Source: a virus
Direction: 5' to 3' (one strand)
DNA: 30,524 nt
Virus record (IMG/VR): IMGVR_UViG_3300037069_000385
Span: 1 to 30,524 of that record
Shown: positions 15,360 through 23,000 of the stretch, piece after piece
Position numbering within the stretch: position 1 is the first letter of the stretch
Layout: the number at the start of each line of letters is the position of its first letter
Notes under the pieces: model-generated
Told to the model about the DNA's origin: nothing
What the model saw: only the letters and a program-made list of their open reading frames with translations
The model's database searches: none
Made by a program: the position numbers and the translations under genes

Positions 15360-15733
15360 GGTTTCGCCTCCCGGTCCAGCAGTTCGCGGATCTCCATGAC
15401 GATGACGGTCAGCGCCTCGATCTCGGCTTTCGCCTGGACGTTCGTGTCGTAGTCGTGCTGCGCCATTGCGGAGGCGATAGCGTCCTGCCGTTTCGCCGCG
15501 ATGAGGAGGATGGCGCCCTGCAGCCCGGCCAGCATGGACAGGAACAGGTTCAGGAGGATGAACGGGTACGGGTCGAAGCCGTGCGAGTTGTTCCCGGCCG
15601 CCCACAGGGCCATGAAGCAGAGGAACCCGATGACGAACGGCCACGAGCCCATCGCGTTGCGGAGACGGTCCGCGGCACGCTCCCCAGGGGTGAGACCGTC
15701 CTTGTGTTTGTCGTGCCACGTCCGCTTGCTCAC
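15356..15733 (-). CDS. DUF1003 membrane protein
   Basis: A 125-residue protein with GTG start at 15731-15733, overlapping the upstream stop (GTGA). It matches the DUF1003 layout: DRLRNAMGSWPFVIGF leading into a first membrane segment (about 31-48), then FDPYPFILLNLFLSMLAGLQ and a second segment to about 79. The cytoplasmic helix that follows has KRQDAIASAMAQHDYDTN and ALTVIVMEIRELLDREAK. The family is common in bacterial genomes with no established enzymatic activity. Its occurrence here, between two putative hydrolases in a structural module, is unusual; the three genes are coupled by overlaps. Confidence 0.85.
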   Translation of the reverse strand: MSKRTWHDKHKDGLTPGERAADRLRNAMGSWPFVIGFLCFMALWAAGNNSHGFDPYPFILLNLFLSMLAGLQGAILLIAAKRQDAIASAMAQHDYDTNVQAKAEIEALTVIVMEIRELLDREAKP

Positions 15734-16281
15734 GACTTCGCCGCCTTCGCCGCCATGTCTTTGAGCACCTTGGTGTGCGCGAGGTCGAGGATGTGGCGGG
15801 CTTCCGCGCATGCGAGCGCGTTGTTCGTCACGGTCAGTTCGTTGTCCTGCTTCTGCTCGCCTGACATGGACCAGTTCGTGGAACCGGTGACCAGCCACAC
15901 GCCGTTGACGATGAGCATTTTCCGGTGGATGATGGCGCCCTTCTCGGACCGGCCGATGGCCACCGAGTTGCCTTCCATCTCGGCCCGGTACTTCGTCAGA
16001 ATCGCCTTCTCGTGGACGCCGCCGGCCTGCGATGAGTCGAGCGTGACCTGCGAGTAGATGTCCGGGTTGCGCATGAAACCGTCGATCACTTCGGCGGCCT
16101 CGTCGTCGTCGTACCCGAACATGGAAAGCACGAAACTGGTCCGCACTTCCGCGAGGACGGCCATGATGACGCCGTGCACGTCATCCCATGGGGAGTAGAA
16201 GCGGCGCGTGTCGGACTGGTAGTTCGGGTCCACCGGTCGGGTGGCCTTGTATTTGTCGAGGTCTGCGATGGTCAGGGCCAC
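15730..16281 (-). CDS. Phospholipase D-like protein with altered HKD motif
   Basis: A 183-residue protein with GTG start at 16279-16281; AAGGAG lies 7 nt upstream, inside the end of the previous gene. It has the size and single-motif layout of Nuc-type PLD nucleases, which work as dimers. Residues 118-137 read IHRKMLIVNGVWLVTGSTNW: His119, Lys121 and the GSTN element have exact spacing, but the Asp of HxKx4D is Asn126. Earlier segments (WDDVHGVIMAVLAEVRTSFV at 32-51; YDDDEAAEVI at 57-66) fit the PLD fold. It could be a weakened nuclease, a lipid-acting enzyme or a structural derivative. It is coupled to DUF1003. Confidence 0.8.
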   Translation of the reverse strand: MALTIADLDKYKATRPVDPNYQSDTRRFYSPWDDVHGVIMAVLAEVRTSFVLSMFGYDDDEAAEVIDGFMRNPDIYSQVTLDSSQAGGVHEKAILTKYRAEMEGNSVAIGRSEKGAIIHRKMLIVNGVWLVTGSTNWSMSGEQKQDNELTVTNNALACAEARHILDLAHTKVLKDMAAKAAKS

Positions 16282-16285
16282 GGGG

Positions 16286-16495
16286 CTACTCCTTAGTGGT
16301 GGCCTTCCGTGCCGCCGGTTTCCGCTTCGGGGTTTCGCTGGGCTCAGCGGGCGGTTCGGCCGGTTCCCATCCGTGGACGCGGATCAGCCATTCGCCGATG
16401 CCGGCGGGGACGTCGAACACGCCGGCATCGTCCGGTTCGTATCGGTTGCCGTCTCCGCCGGATACGGCGGTGACGTCGGGTTTGCTGATGAACAT
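16286..16495 (-). CDS. Small hypothetical protein after the capsid gene
   Basis: A 69-residue protein from ATG 16495 with GGAGGG 6 nt upstream. Residues 1-45 form a small domain (MFISKPDVTAVSGGDGNRYE, then GVFDVPAGIGEWLIRVHGW). The tail is Pro/Glu-rich then Lys/Ala-rich (PKRKPAARKATTKE). Proteins of this shape are common just after actinophage capsid genes; they may be decoration or connector accessories, but no function is established. It is the first gene after the tRNA. Confidence 0.6.
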   Translation of the reverse strand: MFISKPDVTAVSGGDGNRYEPDDAGVFDVPAGIGEWLIRVHGWEPAEPPAEPSETPKRKPAARKATTKE

Positions 16496-16530
16496 GGTTC
16501 CCTCCAGTGGGATTGCTGGGACGGTTTGCG

Positions 16531-16604
16531 CACGGCGGGCAGGAATCGAACCTGCGACCTACGGTTTTGGAGACCGTTGCTCTGGCCTACTGAGCTACCT
16601 CCGC
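16531..16604 (-). tRNA. tRNA-Trp, anticodon CCA
   Basis: Reading the minus strand, a full cloverleaf can be drawn in 74 bases. The D stem is GCTC/GAGC with a 9-base loop containing GG; the anticodon stem ACGGT/ACCGT carries loop CTCCAAA (anticodon CCA). There is a 5-base variable loop, and the T stem GCAGG/CCTGC has loop TTCGATT. The acceptor GCGGAGG against CCGCCGT has one A-G mismatch and a terminal G-U. The CCA end is not encoded. It sits between the capsid gene and the next structural gene, inside the same transcript. Confidence 0.9.
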
Positions 16605-16608
16605 TTGA

Positions 16609-16641
16609 GGGCGGCGTGCGTATCCCCGGCGCACGCCGCCC
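16609..16641 (-). terminator. Perfect 12-bp GC hairpin between capsid stop and tRNA
   Basis: The arms GGGCGGCGTGCG (16609-16620) and CGCACGCCGCCC (16630-16641) are exactly complementary, with a 9-base loop. The hairpin begins 22 bases after the capsid stop and ends 4 bases before the tRNA 5' end. It lacks a U-tract. It may terminate part of the transcripts, stabilise capsid mRNA, or mark where the tRNA is cut out. Confidence 0.65.
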
Positions 16642-16663
16642 CCGTCTTGCTCGCGGCTACGTC

Positions 16664-18127
16664 TTAGCCGGCCGCGATGTTATTGATGACCGCACATGTG
16701 ACAGGTGCTTTGTTGGTCAGGGTTTCGAGGGAGGACACGTCCCATTCCTCGCGGGGGCCGCCGTTGGCGCCGGGGGTCAGGGACACCCCGTAGTCGAACT
16801 CGGCGACGTCGCGCAGCGTGCGGACGCTGAACGTGTTGGCGATACCCGAGTTCGGGTACGGGACCCGCTCGGTCAGGGCCAGGATCGTTCCCGGAGGAAC
16901 GTGAGGGTCAACGACGATCATGATTTCCTCGCCGCCCGCGGAACCGTTGATGTACCGGGCCACGGAACCGCCGGCCGTCGCACCCACACGCCCGGTGCCC
17001 TGCGGCTCCAGGTACGTGATCGCGTTACCGCCGCCGAACACCTTGCCCTTGATGTCCTTCGCCTGCTGGGAGTTCATCAGGTAAACCGTGGGGGAGAGGT
17101 TGGTGGCCTCGAACACGAGTTCGTTGATGTTGTCCAGTTCGGTGATGCCCTGCGCGGAGCCCGTCAGGGTCGCGCCGTCGAGGGACAGGAACGTGGCGCC
17201 GGACGTGGCGCCGGAACCGGCCTGCACGAGACCGTTGGTGCCGTAGTCGCCCGACAGGGTCGCGAGGATGCCGTTGTAGGCGTTCGCGCTGTAGGACGCG
17301 TCCACGGCGGGGACGGTGGTGGGCTGCACGTTGGACAGGGACGGGAACCCGGCGACCGGGACCGGGGCGTTAGCCGCGGGCATGGACGTCAGGGTGAACT
17401 TGTTGGTGGTGGTCGTCCCCACGTAGTAGGACGTGCCGCCGCCGTTCGCCGCGAACCAGTCATAGGCGACAGCGCCACGCACAGCCGGGACGGAAGCCGC
17501 CACCGAGTTGGTGGTGCCCGCGGACACGGTGACGTTGTTGTCGGCCGAAGCCACGCCCGAGCCGCCGTAGTAGTAGTTGTACGCGGACCGGGCAGCTGCC
17601 CGGATGTGCACAACGATGGACGCGCCGATGGTGCCGCCCGTGGCGGACGCCGTCAGCGTGGTAGCGCCGATAGCCGGGAGCGGGAAGTTCTGCCCGCCGA
17701 TGATGGCCTTGTTGGCCGCGATCCGCCACTGCATGAGCGTGCCGGTGACCGCGATGGCCTTAGCGTCGGCGTAGTTCTTCGCCAGGGCGATAGCGTCCTG
17801 GGTGACCTTCCCGGACAGGCGGAGCGGCTGGTAGGTGGCCAGCACGTCCAGTTCGGAGAAGTTCACGAACGAACCGCCGCCGTCAATCCCGGTGAACGGG
17901 TTGGGCTGCGTGTTGTTGATGTTGAGCATCGCGCGCCAGTGGGCGGCCTGCGAACCGTCGCCCTGCTCGCGCTTGATACGCTCAAACGTGGGTGTGACGA
18001 CCGGGACCAGCGAAACGACGCCGGACAGGTCGTAGCCGTACAGGCCGGTGGTGCCAACGACACCAGCGGTCTGGGCTTTGCGGACGGCGTCCAGAGTTTC
18101 CTCTGTGATGCCATTGATGTCAGTCAT
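16664..18127 (-). CDS. Major capsid protein (HK97-like fold) with inserted domain
   Basis: A 487-residue protein from ATG 18127 with GAAAGGG 8 nt upstream. The N-terminal arm and spine region (residues 20-150) show VVSLVPVVTPTFERI, GGSFVNFSELDV and KAIAVTGTLMQWRIAANKAI. The P-domain/spine returns at about 285-487 with VYLMNSQQAKDIKGKVFGG and EEIMIVVDPHVPPGTILAL. Residues about 155-265 form an extra beta-rich module (YDWFAANGGGTSYY, TTTTNKFTLTSMP) like an Ig/FN3 domain. Protease and scaffold genes directly upstream fit the assignment. The inserted domain probably sits on the capsid surface. Confidence 0.85.
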   Translation of the reverse strand: MTDINGITEETLDAVRKAQTAGVVGTTGLYGYDLSGVVSLVPVVTPTFERIKREQGDGSQAAHWRAMLNINNTQPNPFTGIDGGGSFVNFSELDVLATYQPLRLSGKVTQDAIALAKNYADAKAIAVTGTLMQWRIAANKAIIGGQNFPLPAIGATTLTASATGGTIGASIVVHIRAAARSAYNYYYGGSGVASADNNVTVSAGTTNSVAASVPAVRGAVAYDWFAANGGGTSYYVGTTTTNKFTLTSMPAANAPVPVAGFPSLSNVQPTTVPAVDASYSANAYNGILATLSGDYGTNGLVQAGSGATSGATFLSLDGATLTGSAQGITELDNINELVFEATNLSPTVYLMNSQQAKDIKGKVFGGGNAITYLEPQGTGRVGATAGGSVARYINGSAGGEEIMIVVDPHVPPGTILALTERVPYPNSGIANTFSVRTLRDVAEFDYGVSLTPGANGGPREEWDVSSLETLTNKAPVTCAVINNIAAG

Positions 18128-18157
18128 TGGACTGCCCTTTCAAGAGTTGGGTGGCAC

Positions 18158-18186
18158 AAAAAAACCGGCACCATGCGGTGTCGGTT
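18158..18186 (-). terminator. Intrinsic terminator between scaffold and capsid genes
   Basis: On the minus strand the 10-bp stem AACCGACACC / GGTGCCGGTT (one A-C mismatch) encloses a 4-base GCAT loop and is followed by T7 (18164-18158). It begins 25 bases after the scaffold stop and ends about 30 bases before the capsid ATG, leaving no obvious room for a complete capsid promoter. It may therefore be leaky or controlled by antitermination. Confidence 0.8.
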
Positions 18187-18211
18187 TCTGGAACGGGTGG
18201 AACGGTTCGGG

Positions 18212-19360
18212 CTACTGCCCCCAGATTTTGCGGACCTCGGCGGCGATGCCAAGGACCCGCTTGCCCGGGTCGGTTTCGGACTCCAGCGACTTGCGCACTT
18301 CGTCGGAGTCGGCAGTGTGCCCACGGAGCGCCGGGCCAGGCTGGTTCGGCCGGTGGCCGGACAGCATGGGTCCGCTATCGCGCGGGGTCTGCTCCATTTT
18401 CTGGAGCCGTTCCGTCAGTTCGGCGTTGCTCTTGACCAGCGGCTCTACAGCGGTGGTGACTGCGGCCTCAAGGGCCTTCGCTACCGCCTCAGCGACACGG
18501 TCGTCCAACGACTTGGTGACGGTCTCATCGTCCGCGGCGGGTGCCGGGGCGACGGGTGCGGGGGCCGGCGCCACGGGGGCGGGGTCGGCTGCGGCTGCCA
18601 CGGGGGCGGCTGCGGGGTCGGCCGGGACGTCGGGGGTAGCGTCGGCGGCGTCGGCTGCGGGCGCGTCTCCCTCGGTGGCGGCATCGGAATCGGCGGCGGG
18701 TCCGGTCGCCAGCGGGGTCAGGTCGTCGGAATCGACGGAGCCCAGCAGGTTCCCGTTCTGGTCATAGACGGCGACCTGCGTGCCGTCGTCGGCTTTGGCC
18801 ACCTCGGTGGCGGGGGTCTGGTCGGTCACGGTCGTATCCTCCGTAGTGGTGTGGCGGCTCAGGGCTTTGATGAGACCGAGCGCGCGGGCGTCGGCTTCGG
18901 CGTCACGCTGGCCGGTGTCGGCTTCGTTCTGCTCGTCGACGGCGAACTTCGCGAGGGTCGCCAGCGCGAAGTCGAGGGCGCATGCGGCGTCGTCGAGGTT
19001 CCACTGGTTGTCCCATGACGCTTCGTCATCTTCGGCGCCCTCACGGGACGCGAGCTCGCGCAGCTGGTCACGGACCTGCACGAGCGCGTCCGTGGCGGTG
19101 CGTGCCTTGGCAGCGTCGACGGCTTCCCATGCGGGGGCGCCGGGGTTTGCGTCGACGGCGGCGGCGTCATCGACGGTTTCCCCGTCAATGTTCGCGCCGT
19201 CCTGCACGTCGGTGCCCTCAATGTCCTCGACCTGCTCCTCCACGCCGTCATCCTTGACGACGGGCGTCTGGGACTTGAGCAGCAGGAACGGCATCCCGGT
19301 CGCGGGTCCGTCAACCGCGTCAACACGGCCGATCACGGGGTTAACAATTTCGGTGGTCAC
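18212..19360 (-). CDS. Scaffold-like acidic protein
   Basis: A 382-residue protein with GTG start overlapping the protease stop (GTGA). It is strongly acidic and low in complexity: residues 35-75 are Asp/Glu-rich, and about 235-285 is a Pro/Ala-rich stretch (PAPVAPAPAPVAPAPA). A helical segment follows near 287-325 (LDDRVAEAVAKALEAAVTTA, then NAELTERLQKMEQ) and the C-terminus is basic/hydrophobic (GIAAEVRKIWGQ). This is the layout of scaffolding proteins: a disordered acidic body and a short capsid-binding C-terminus. Position between protease and capsid agrees. It could also be the C-terminal part of an XkdF-type protein separated as its own gene. Confidence 0.68.
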   Translation of the reverse strand: MTTEIVNPVIGRVDAVDGPATGMPFLLLKSQTPVVKDDGVEEQVEDIEGTDVQDGANIDGETVDDAAAVDANPGAPAWEAVDAAKARTATDALVQVRDQLRELASREGAEDDEASWDNQWNLDDAACALDFALATLAKFAVDEQNEADTGQRDAEADARALGLIKALSRHTTTEDTTVTDQTPATEVAKADDGTQVAVYDQNGNLLGSVDSDDLTPLATGPAADSDAATEGDAPAADAADATPDVPADPAAAPVAAAADPAPVAPAPAPVAPAPAADDETVTKSLDDRVAEAVAKALEAAVTTAVEPLVKSNAELTERLQKMEQTPRDSGPMLSGHRPNQPGPALRGHTADSDEVRKSLESETDPGKRVLGIAAEVRKIWGQ

Positions 19361-19755
19361 GATGGTGCCTCACTTTCTCGTCGGGCACCCATACCTTGGA
19401 TGGACCACCCGTTGACTTTGCCCGTCTTGATGAGGGGCCAGGTTTCGGCGTCGAAGAGGACGCCTATGAGCCAGTCACCGGATTTGATGACTTGCGGTTG
19501 CCCGTCGGCGCCAGCGGTTTCCCAGTCGGGTGCCCCGTCGGGCCACACGTAGGAGTGGATTACTTTGGCGTGGCCGACGGTGCCGTCGGCGTGGTGGAAC
19601 CCGACCTGTTGGGCGCCGTCCGCCATATACGTTTCGGCGGATTTCCAGACCGAGTCGGCGGTCATGAACTCGCCGTGCCCGTCCACCCGGTTAGCCGGAT
19701 ATGCAACGCCGAGCACGTAGTGCTGGTCCCCCGGGTAGCCGCAGGAATCACACAT
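19357..19755 (-). CDS. XkdF-like prohead protease
   Basis: A 132-residue protein read from ATG 19755 (MCDSCGYPGDQHY), with AAAGGCGG upstream. An ATG at 19776-19774 lies directly against the terminator T-run and lacks a ribosome site. Residues 14-122 match the phage XkdF domain: GVAYPANRVDGHGEFMTADS, FHHADGTVGHAKVIHSYV, SGDWLIGVLFDAETWPLI and GKVNGWSIQGMG. His54/His55 and Ser118 in WSIQG are candidate active-site residues by comparison with XkdF/S78 families. A CxxC pair (Cys2, Cys5) is at the very start. Its role is to clear scaffold and process the capsid. The scaffold gene is coupled by GTGA. Confidence 0.8.
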   Translation of the reverse strand: MCDSCGYPGDQHYVLGVAYPANRVDGHGEFMTADSVWKSAETYMADGAQQVGFHHADGTVGHAKVIHSYVWPDGAPDWETAGADGQPQVIKSGDWLIGVLFDAETWPLIKTGKVNGWSIQGMGARRESEAPS

Positions 19756-19776
19756 GGGCTGCCGCCTTTCGGGCAT

Positions 19777-19804
19777 AAAAAAACCCGCCACGTTGGGGCG
19801 GGTT
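19777..19804 (-). terminator. Intrinsic terminator before the protease gene
   Basis: On the minus strand AACCCGCC (19804-19797) pairs perfectly with GGCGGGTT (19789-19782) across a 7-base loop and is followed by T7 (19783-19777). It lies 19 bases after the stop of the RMF-like gene and 21 bases before the protease ATG. It is the cleanest intrinsic terminator in the window. Confidence 0.88.
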
Positions 19805-19823
19805 CAGATGGGTGGAGATCCGG

Positions 19824-20003
19824 TTATGGTGTGACCGCCCGGTTGGCGATTACGCGGTCCGTGCGTGCGGCCGCATACCCGGCGTTCCACGCCTTGCATA
19901 AGCCTTGGGCCGTCGACCACGGGTAAGGGTTGCCGGTCGGGGGGATGCCGGACATGTTCGCCGTATAGCCGGCGTCCTGCGCCTGCGCGACGGTGTCCGT
20001 CAT
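19824..20003 (-). CDS. RMF/CrpP-like small protein
   Basis: A 59-residue protein whose ATG overlaps the portal stop (ATGA). The residue pattern QAQDAGYTANMSGIPPTGNP, then CKAWNAGYAAAR resembles ribosome modulation factor and CrpP-like proteins, in which a first 'A..GY.A...G....NP' helix is followed by 'W..GW..A'. RMF dimerises ribosomes; CrpP has a disputed drug-modifying role. Phages often carry proteins of this shape with no known function. The motif match is by eye. It ends just before a strong terminator. Confidence 0.7.
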   Translation of the reverse strand: MTDTVAQAQDAGYTANMSGIPPTGNPYPWSTAQGLCKAWNAGYAAARTDRVIANRAVTP

Positions 20004-23000
20004 CCCTTACCCTTCCCGAACCCTAGTTTCTGGACCACGTCGGCGTATTTCTTATCCGACGACCGGCCCAACATTTTGTACCGGAAACTGCCCTGAGTTT
20101 CCCGTCCGTTATACAGCCACCATTCCTTCAACTCATCCGACGCGTACTTCTCCACCGAACGGTACTGACCCATAAACATGGTCATCTCGTCGTACCCGGC
20201 GGCCCGGGCGGCGGCGTGCATCTTCTGGTTGTAGAATACGCCGTTCAAGTCGTCCAACGCCTTGTTGTACTGGTTGTACACGTAGGAGTCGTATTCCTCG
20301 TTGGCTTGCTGCGCGGGCGTCAGCTTACGGGCTGGCCGGATCGCCGGATTCAGGAACGGGTCCGGTGACGGTTCCACCCATGCGGGGATGGGTGACACCT
20401 CGGCGGCGGTTGCCACCGTGCCGGCGGCTTCTCGCTGGTCGATGAGGGCCAGGATCTTGTCGACGGCTTCCGGATCTTCCGCGTATGTGGCGATCGCGGC
20501 GGTCAGTTCGTCGTCCGTCCACGCCGCCGTGCTGGCGGCGGTGAGCGTGTCCGCTACCGTCGCCGCGGCGGGTGCCATGTCGGCGGGTGCGAGCCCGCCA
20601 CCGAGCGCGGACGGTGCGATTGTTGCGGCGACGGGGGCCGCAGCGCACCTGCACCTCGGGTGGACGGGCGGGGTGTCCGTCGTATCCTTCACCGGGTGCG
20701 GGTTGTTCGCGGCGATGTCCAAACAGATCGGGCACGCACCCGCCGACGTCATCAACTCCCACTCCGTCACACCCATGGACTGGTACTGACCCATGGACGC
20801 GGCAGACAGCATCCTCGCGGACTCTGTGTGGGCGATAAGTTCGGCGCGGGCCGGGTCGGAAAGCACCCTGTTCACGTCGCGGGCGATGCTATCCACGCTC
20901 CCGCCGGCTGCGACACCCGACTCGATAGCGTTACCCACCCGGGTCACCGTCGTGTCCGTGATGCCCTTGATCGTGACGCCCTGGGACTGCGTCACCGCAG
21001 CCCAACCGTTCGCCCCGGTCACCATGGACGAATCCATGCCAGGCTTCCACGTATCCCAACCATCGGGGGTCATCCCCAACTGGACTTGCGCGGCTTGGAC
21101 GCCGATGTTGAACGCGTCCGCGTGCATGTCCGGGAGGAGGACTTCCAGCCCGGTCGTGTCGGCCGTGCCCGCCAAAACCCCGGCGATCGGGGGCGGCGGG
21201 GTCTGGTCTTTGACGACACGGTCCCGGTTATACATGGCCGCGGTGATCGCCGCGGACAGGTCAGCCCGCGACCAGAGGGACTGTAGTGCGCCCGCTACAC
21301 GGGGCGCCCAGTAGTCGGTGAGTTCGAGGTCGACGTCGTGCTGCGGTGTCCTAACCGGGGGGTCGTCCCGCCAGCTAGGAGTACCAGCTTTTGGGTCGGC
21401 ATCAGCCCCGGCCGTGTCACGGAAAGCGCCTTCGACGCTGCCCGAGTCGGTGGCTGCGTTGAGGGCGTGCCACACTTTTTCGATGACGGATGGGGGGATG
21501 ATGTCGGACTCGAACCGGCGCGGCCGTTGCCCGCGCCCGATCCGGGTGAGGGTGTTAGCCTTCCACTTCCCCAGTTCTTTCACGACGGCGGGGTCGTTTC
21601 CGATGGGTGCGGCCGGTGCGGCCGGGGCCGGGGGGGCGACGGTCCCCGAACCGGGCACCGCGACCTCCAACCCCGGACGCAACGGGTCATCCGGGTCAAT
21701 CGGGGCACGCTCAAACGTCGGCGCGCCCGGCTGCTTATCCGGTGTGATCCCCGGCGTCCCCGCAAACGGGGTCGTATCCAACGGCACATCCTCCGACGGG
21801 GCACCGGTCTGCGGGTCAATCGGACCGGCCACAGCGAACAGGGACCGCAACGGGATACGGCCCTGACGGCTGTTATCAAACGACCGTGGCACGGGCCGGC
21901 CGGCGTTCGTCGGCAAACCATAACGGCGTTCCCGGATCTCATCCGGGGACACCACAGCGGCGTCCATGTAGATTTTGTCCGCCTGAGCGGTCGCCACACG
22001 GTCCTCGGACTCCTGGCCCGTGTCGAACTCGAACACGACGGGCAGGCCGAGGTCGTCCTGCAGGTACGCGGTCAGGATGTCCTGGATGTGCTGAACCAAG
22101 GGGAGGGTGCCGATACGGAACTGCACATCGACCTGTGTGTCGCCGGTGGCCCGGTTGACGTCCTCAGTGAAGCCGAGGTCGTTGGGTGTCACATGGTAGG
22201 CGGCGCACACGACGCGCATCAGGTACAGGGGGAACGTCGGGTCGAAGTTCTTCTCCTGCGGAAACGACATGACCGTGCCGTGGGGCACCATCTTGAGCTT
22301 GTGCTTCACACGGGTGTCCGTGTTCATCGCAGCCCAGTACGCCTCCCACTGCTCCAACTGCTCCGGGGTGGTGATCGTCTCCGGCGCGGTCGCGAAACCC
22401 TCGGGGATGTTCCCCTCAGTGAACCAGTCCATCCAGTGCTTCTGGAACCGCATGTGCGTGTTTGCGGTCAGCAGGACGTGCTCCAGCGGGGCGATGCCGT
22501 AGGGGCTGTCGGGTTGCGGGCGGAACGGCTGATAGATCAGGTCGTCCTCGGTCAACCATTCCCACGGCTGCCCGTCCACGTACTGCACGTAGGCGGGGGC
22601 AGGGGACATCGGGCGGCGGCCGTAGTAGTCGAGGACGGGGGCGATCGTCGTCCCGGACACGACCTCCAACGCACAAACCTGGCCGATCATGTTGCGGCGC
22701 CGGTACAGGCATCCCGCGTCGTAGCGGAGGACGTCCTGCAGGTACATGGCCAGCCACGACCGGAACCCGTTACGCCCGTCAGGGCGGCGCAGGGCGGCTT
22801 TCGCACGGTCCACGGCGTCACTGTCACCGTCGCCGCGTTCCACCCAGTCAGCCGGGCGGATAGACCAGTCGAGGGACCGGACGTCGTCGATGCGGTGATT
22901 GATGCACGCCGCCGCCACGTCATACGTGTCCGTCAGTGCCTTGAGGAGCTGGAAGTCGAGGCGCCCGTCACGGTCGGCACGGGATTTGATGTTGTACCCG

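Noticed and set aside
16241-19018. 925-codon plus-strand open frame
   Set aside because: It is antisense to capsid, tRNA, scaffold and other well-supported genes; its Arg/Gly/Val-rich product and crossing of the tRNA show it is a high-GC shadow frame.
19774-19791. Upstream starts for the protease gene
   Set aside because: These starts are inside or directly beside the terminator T-run and have no ribosome binding site; ATG 19755 has one.
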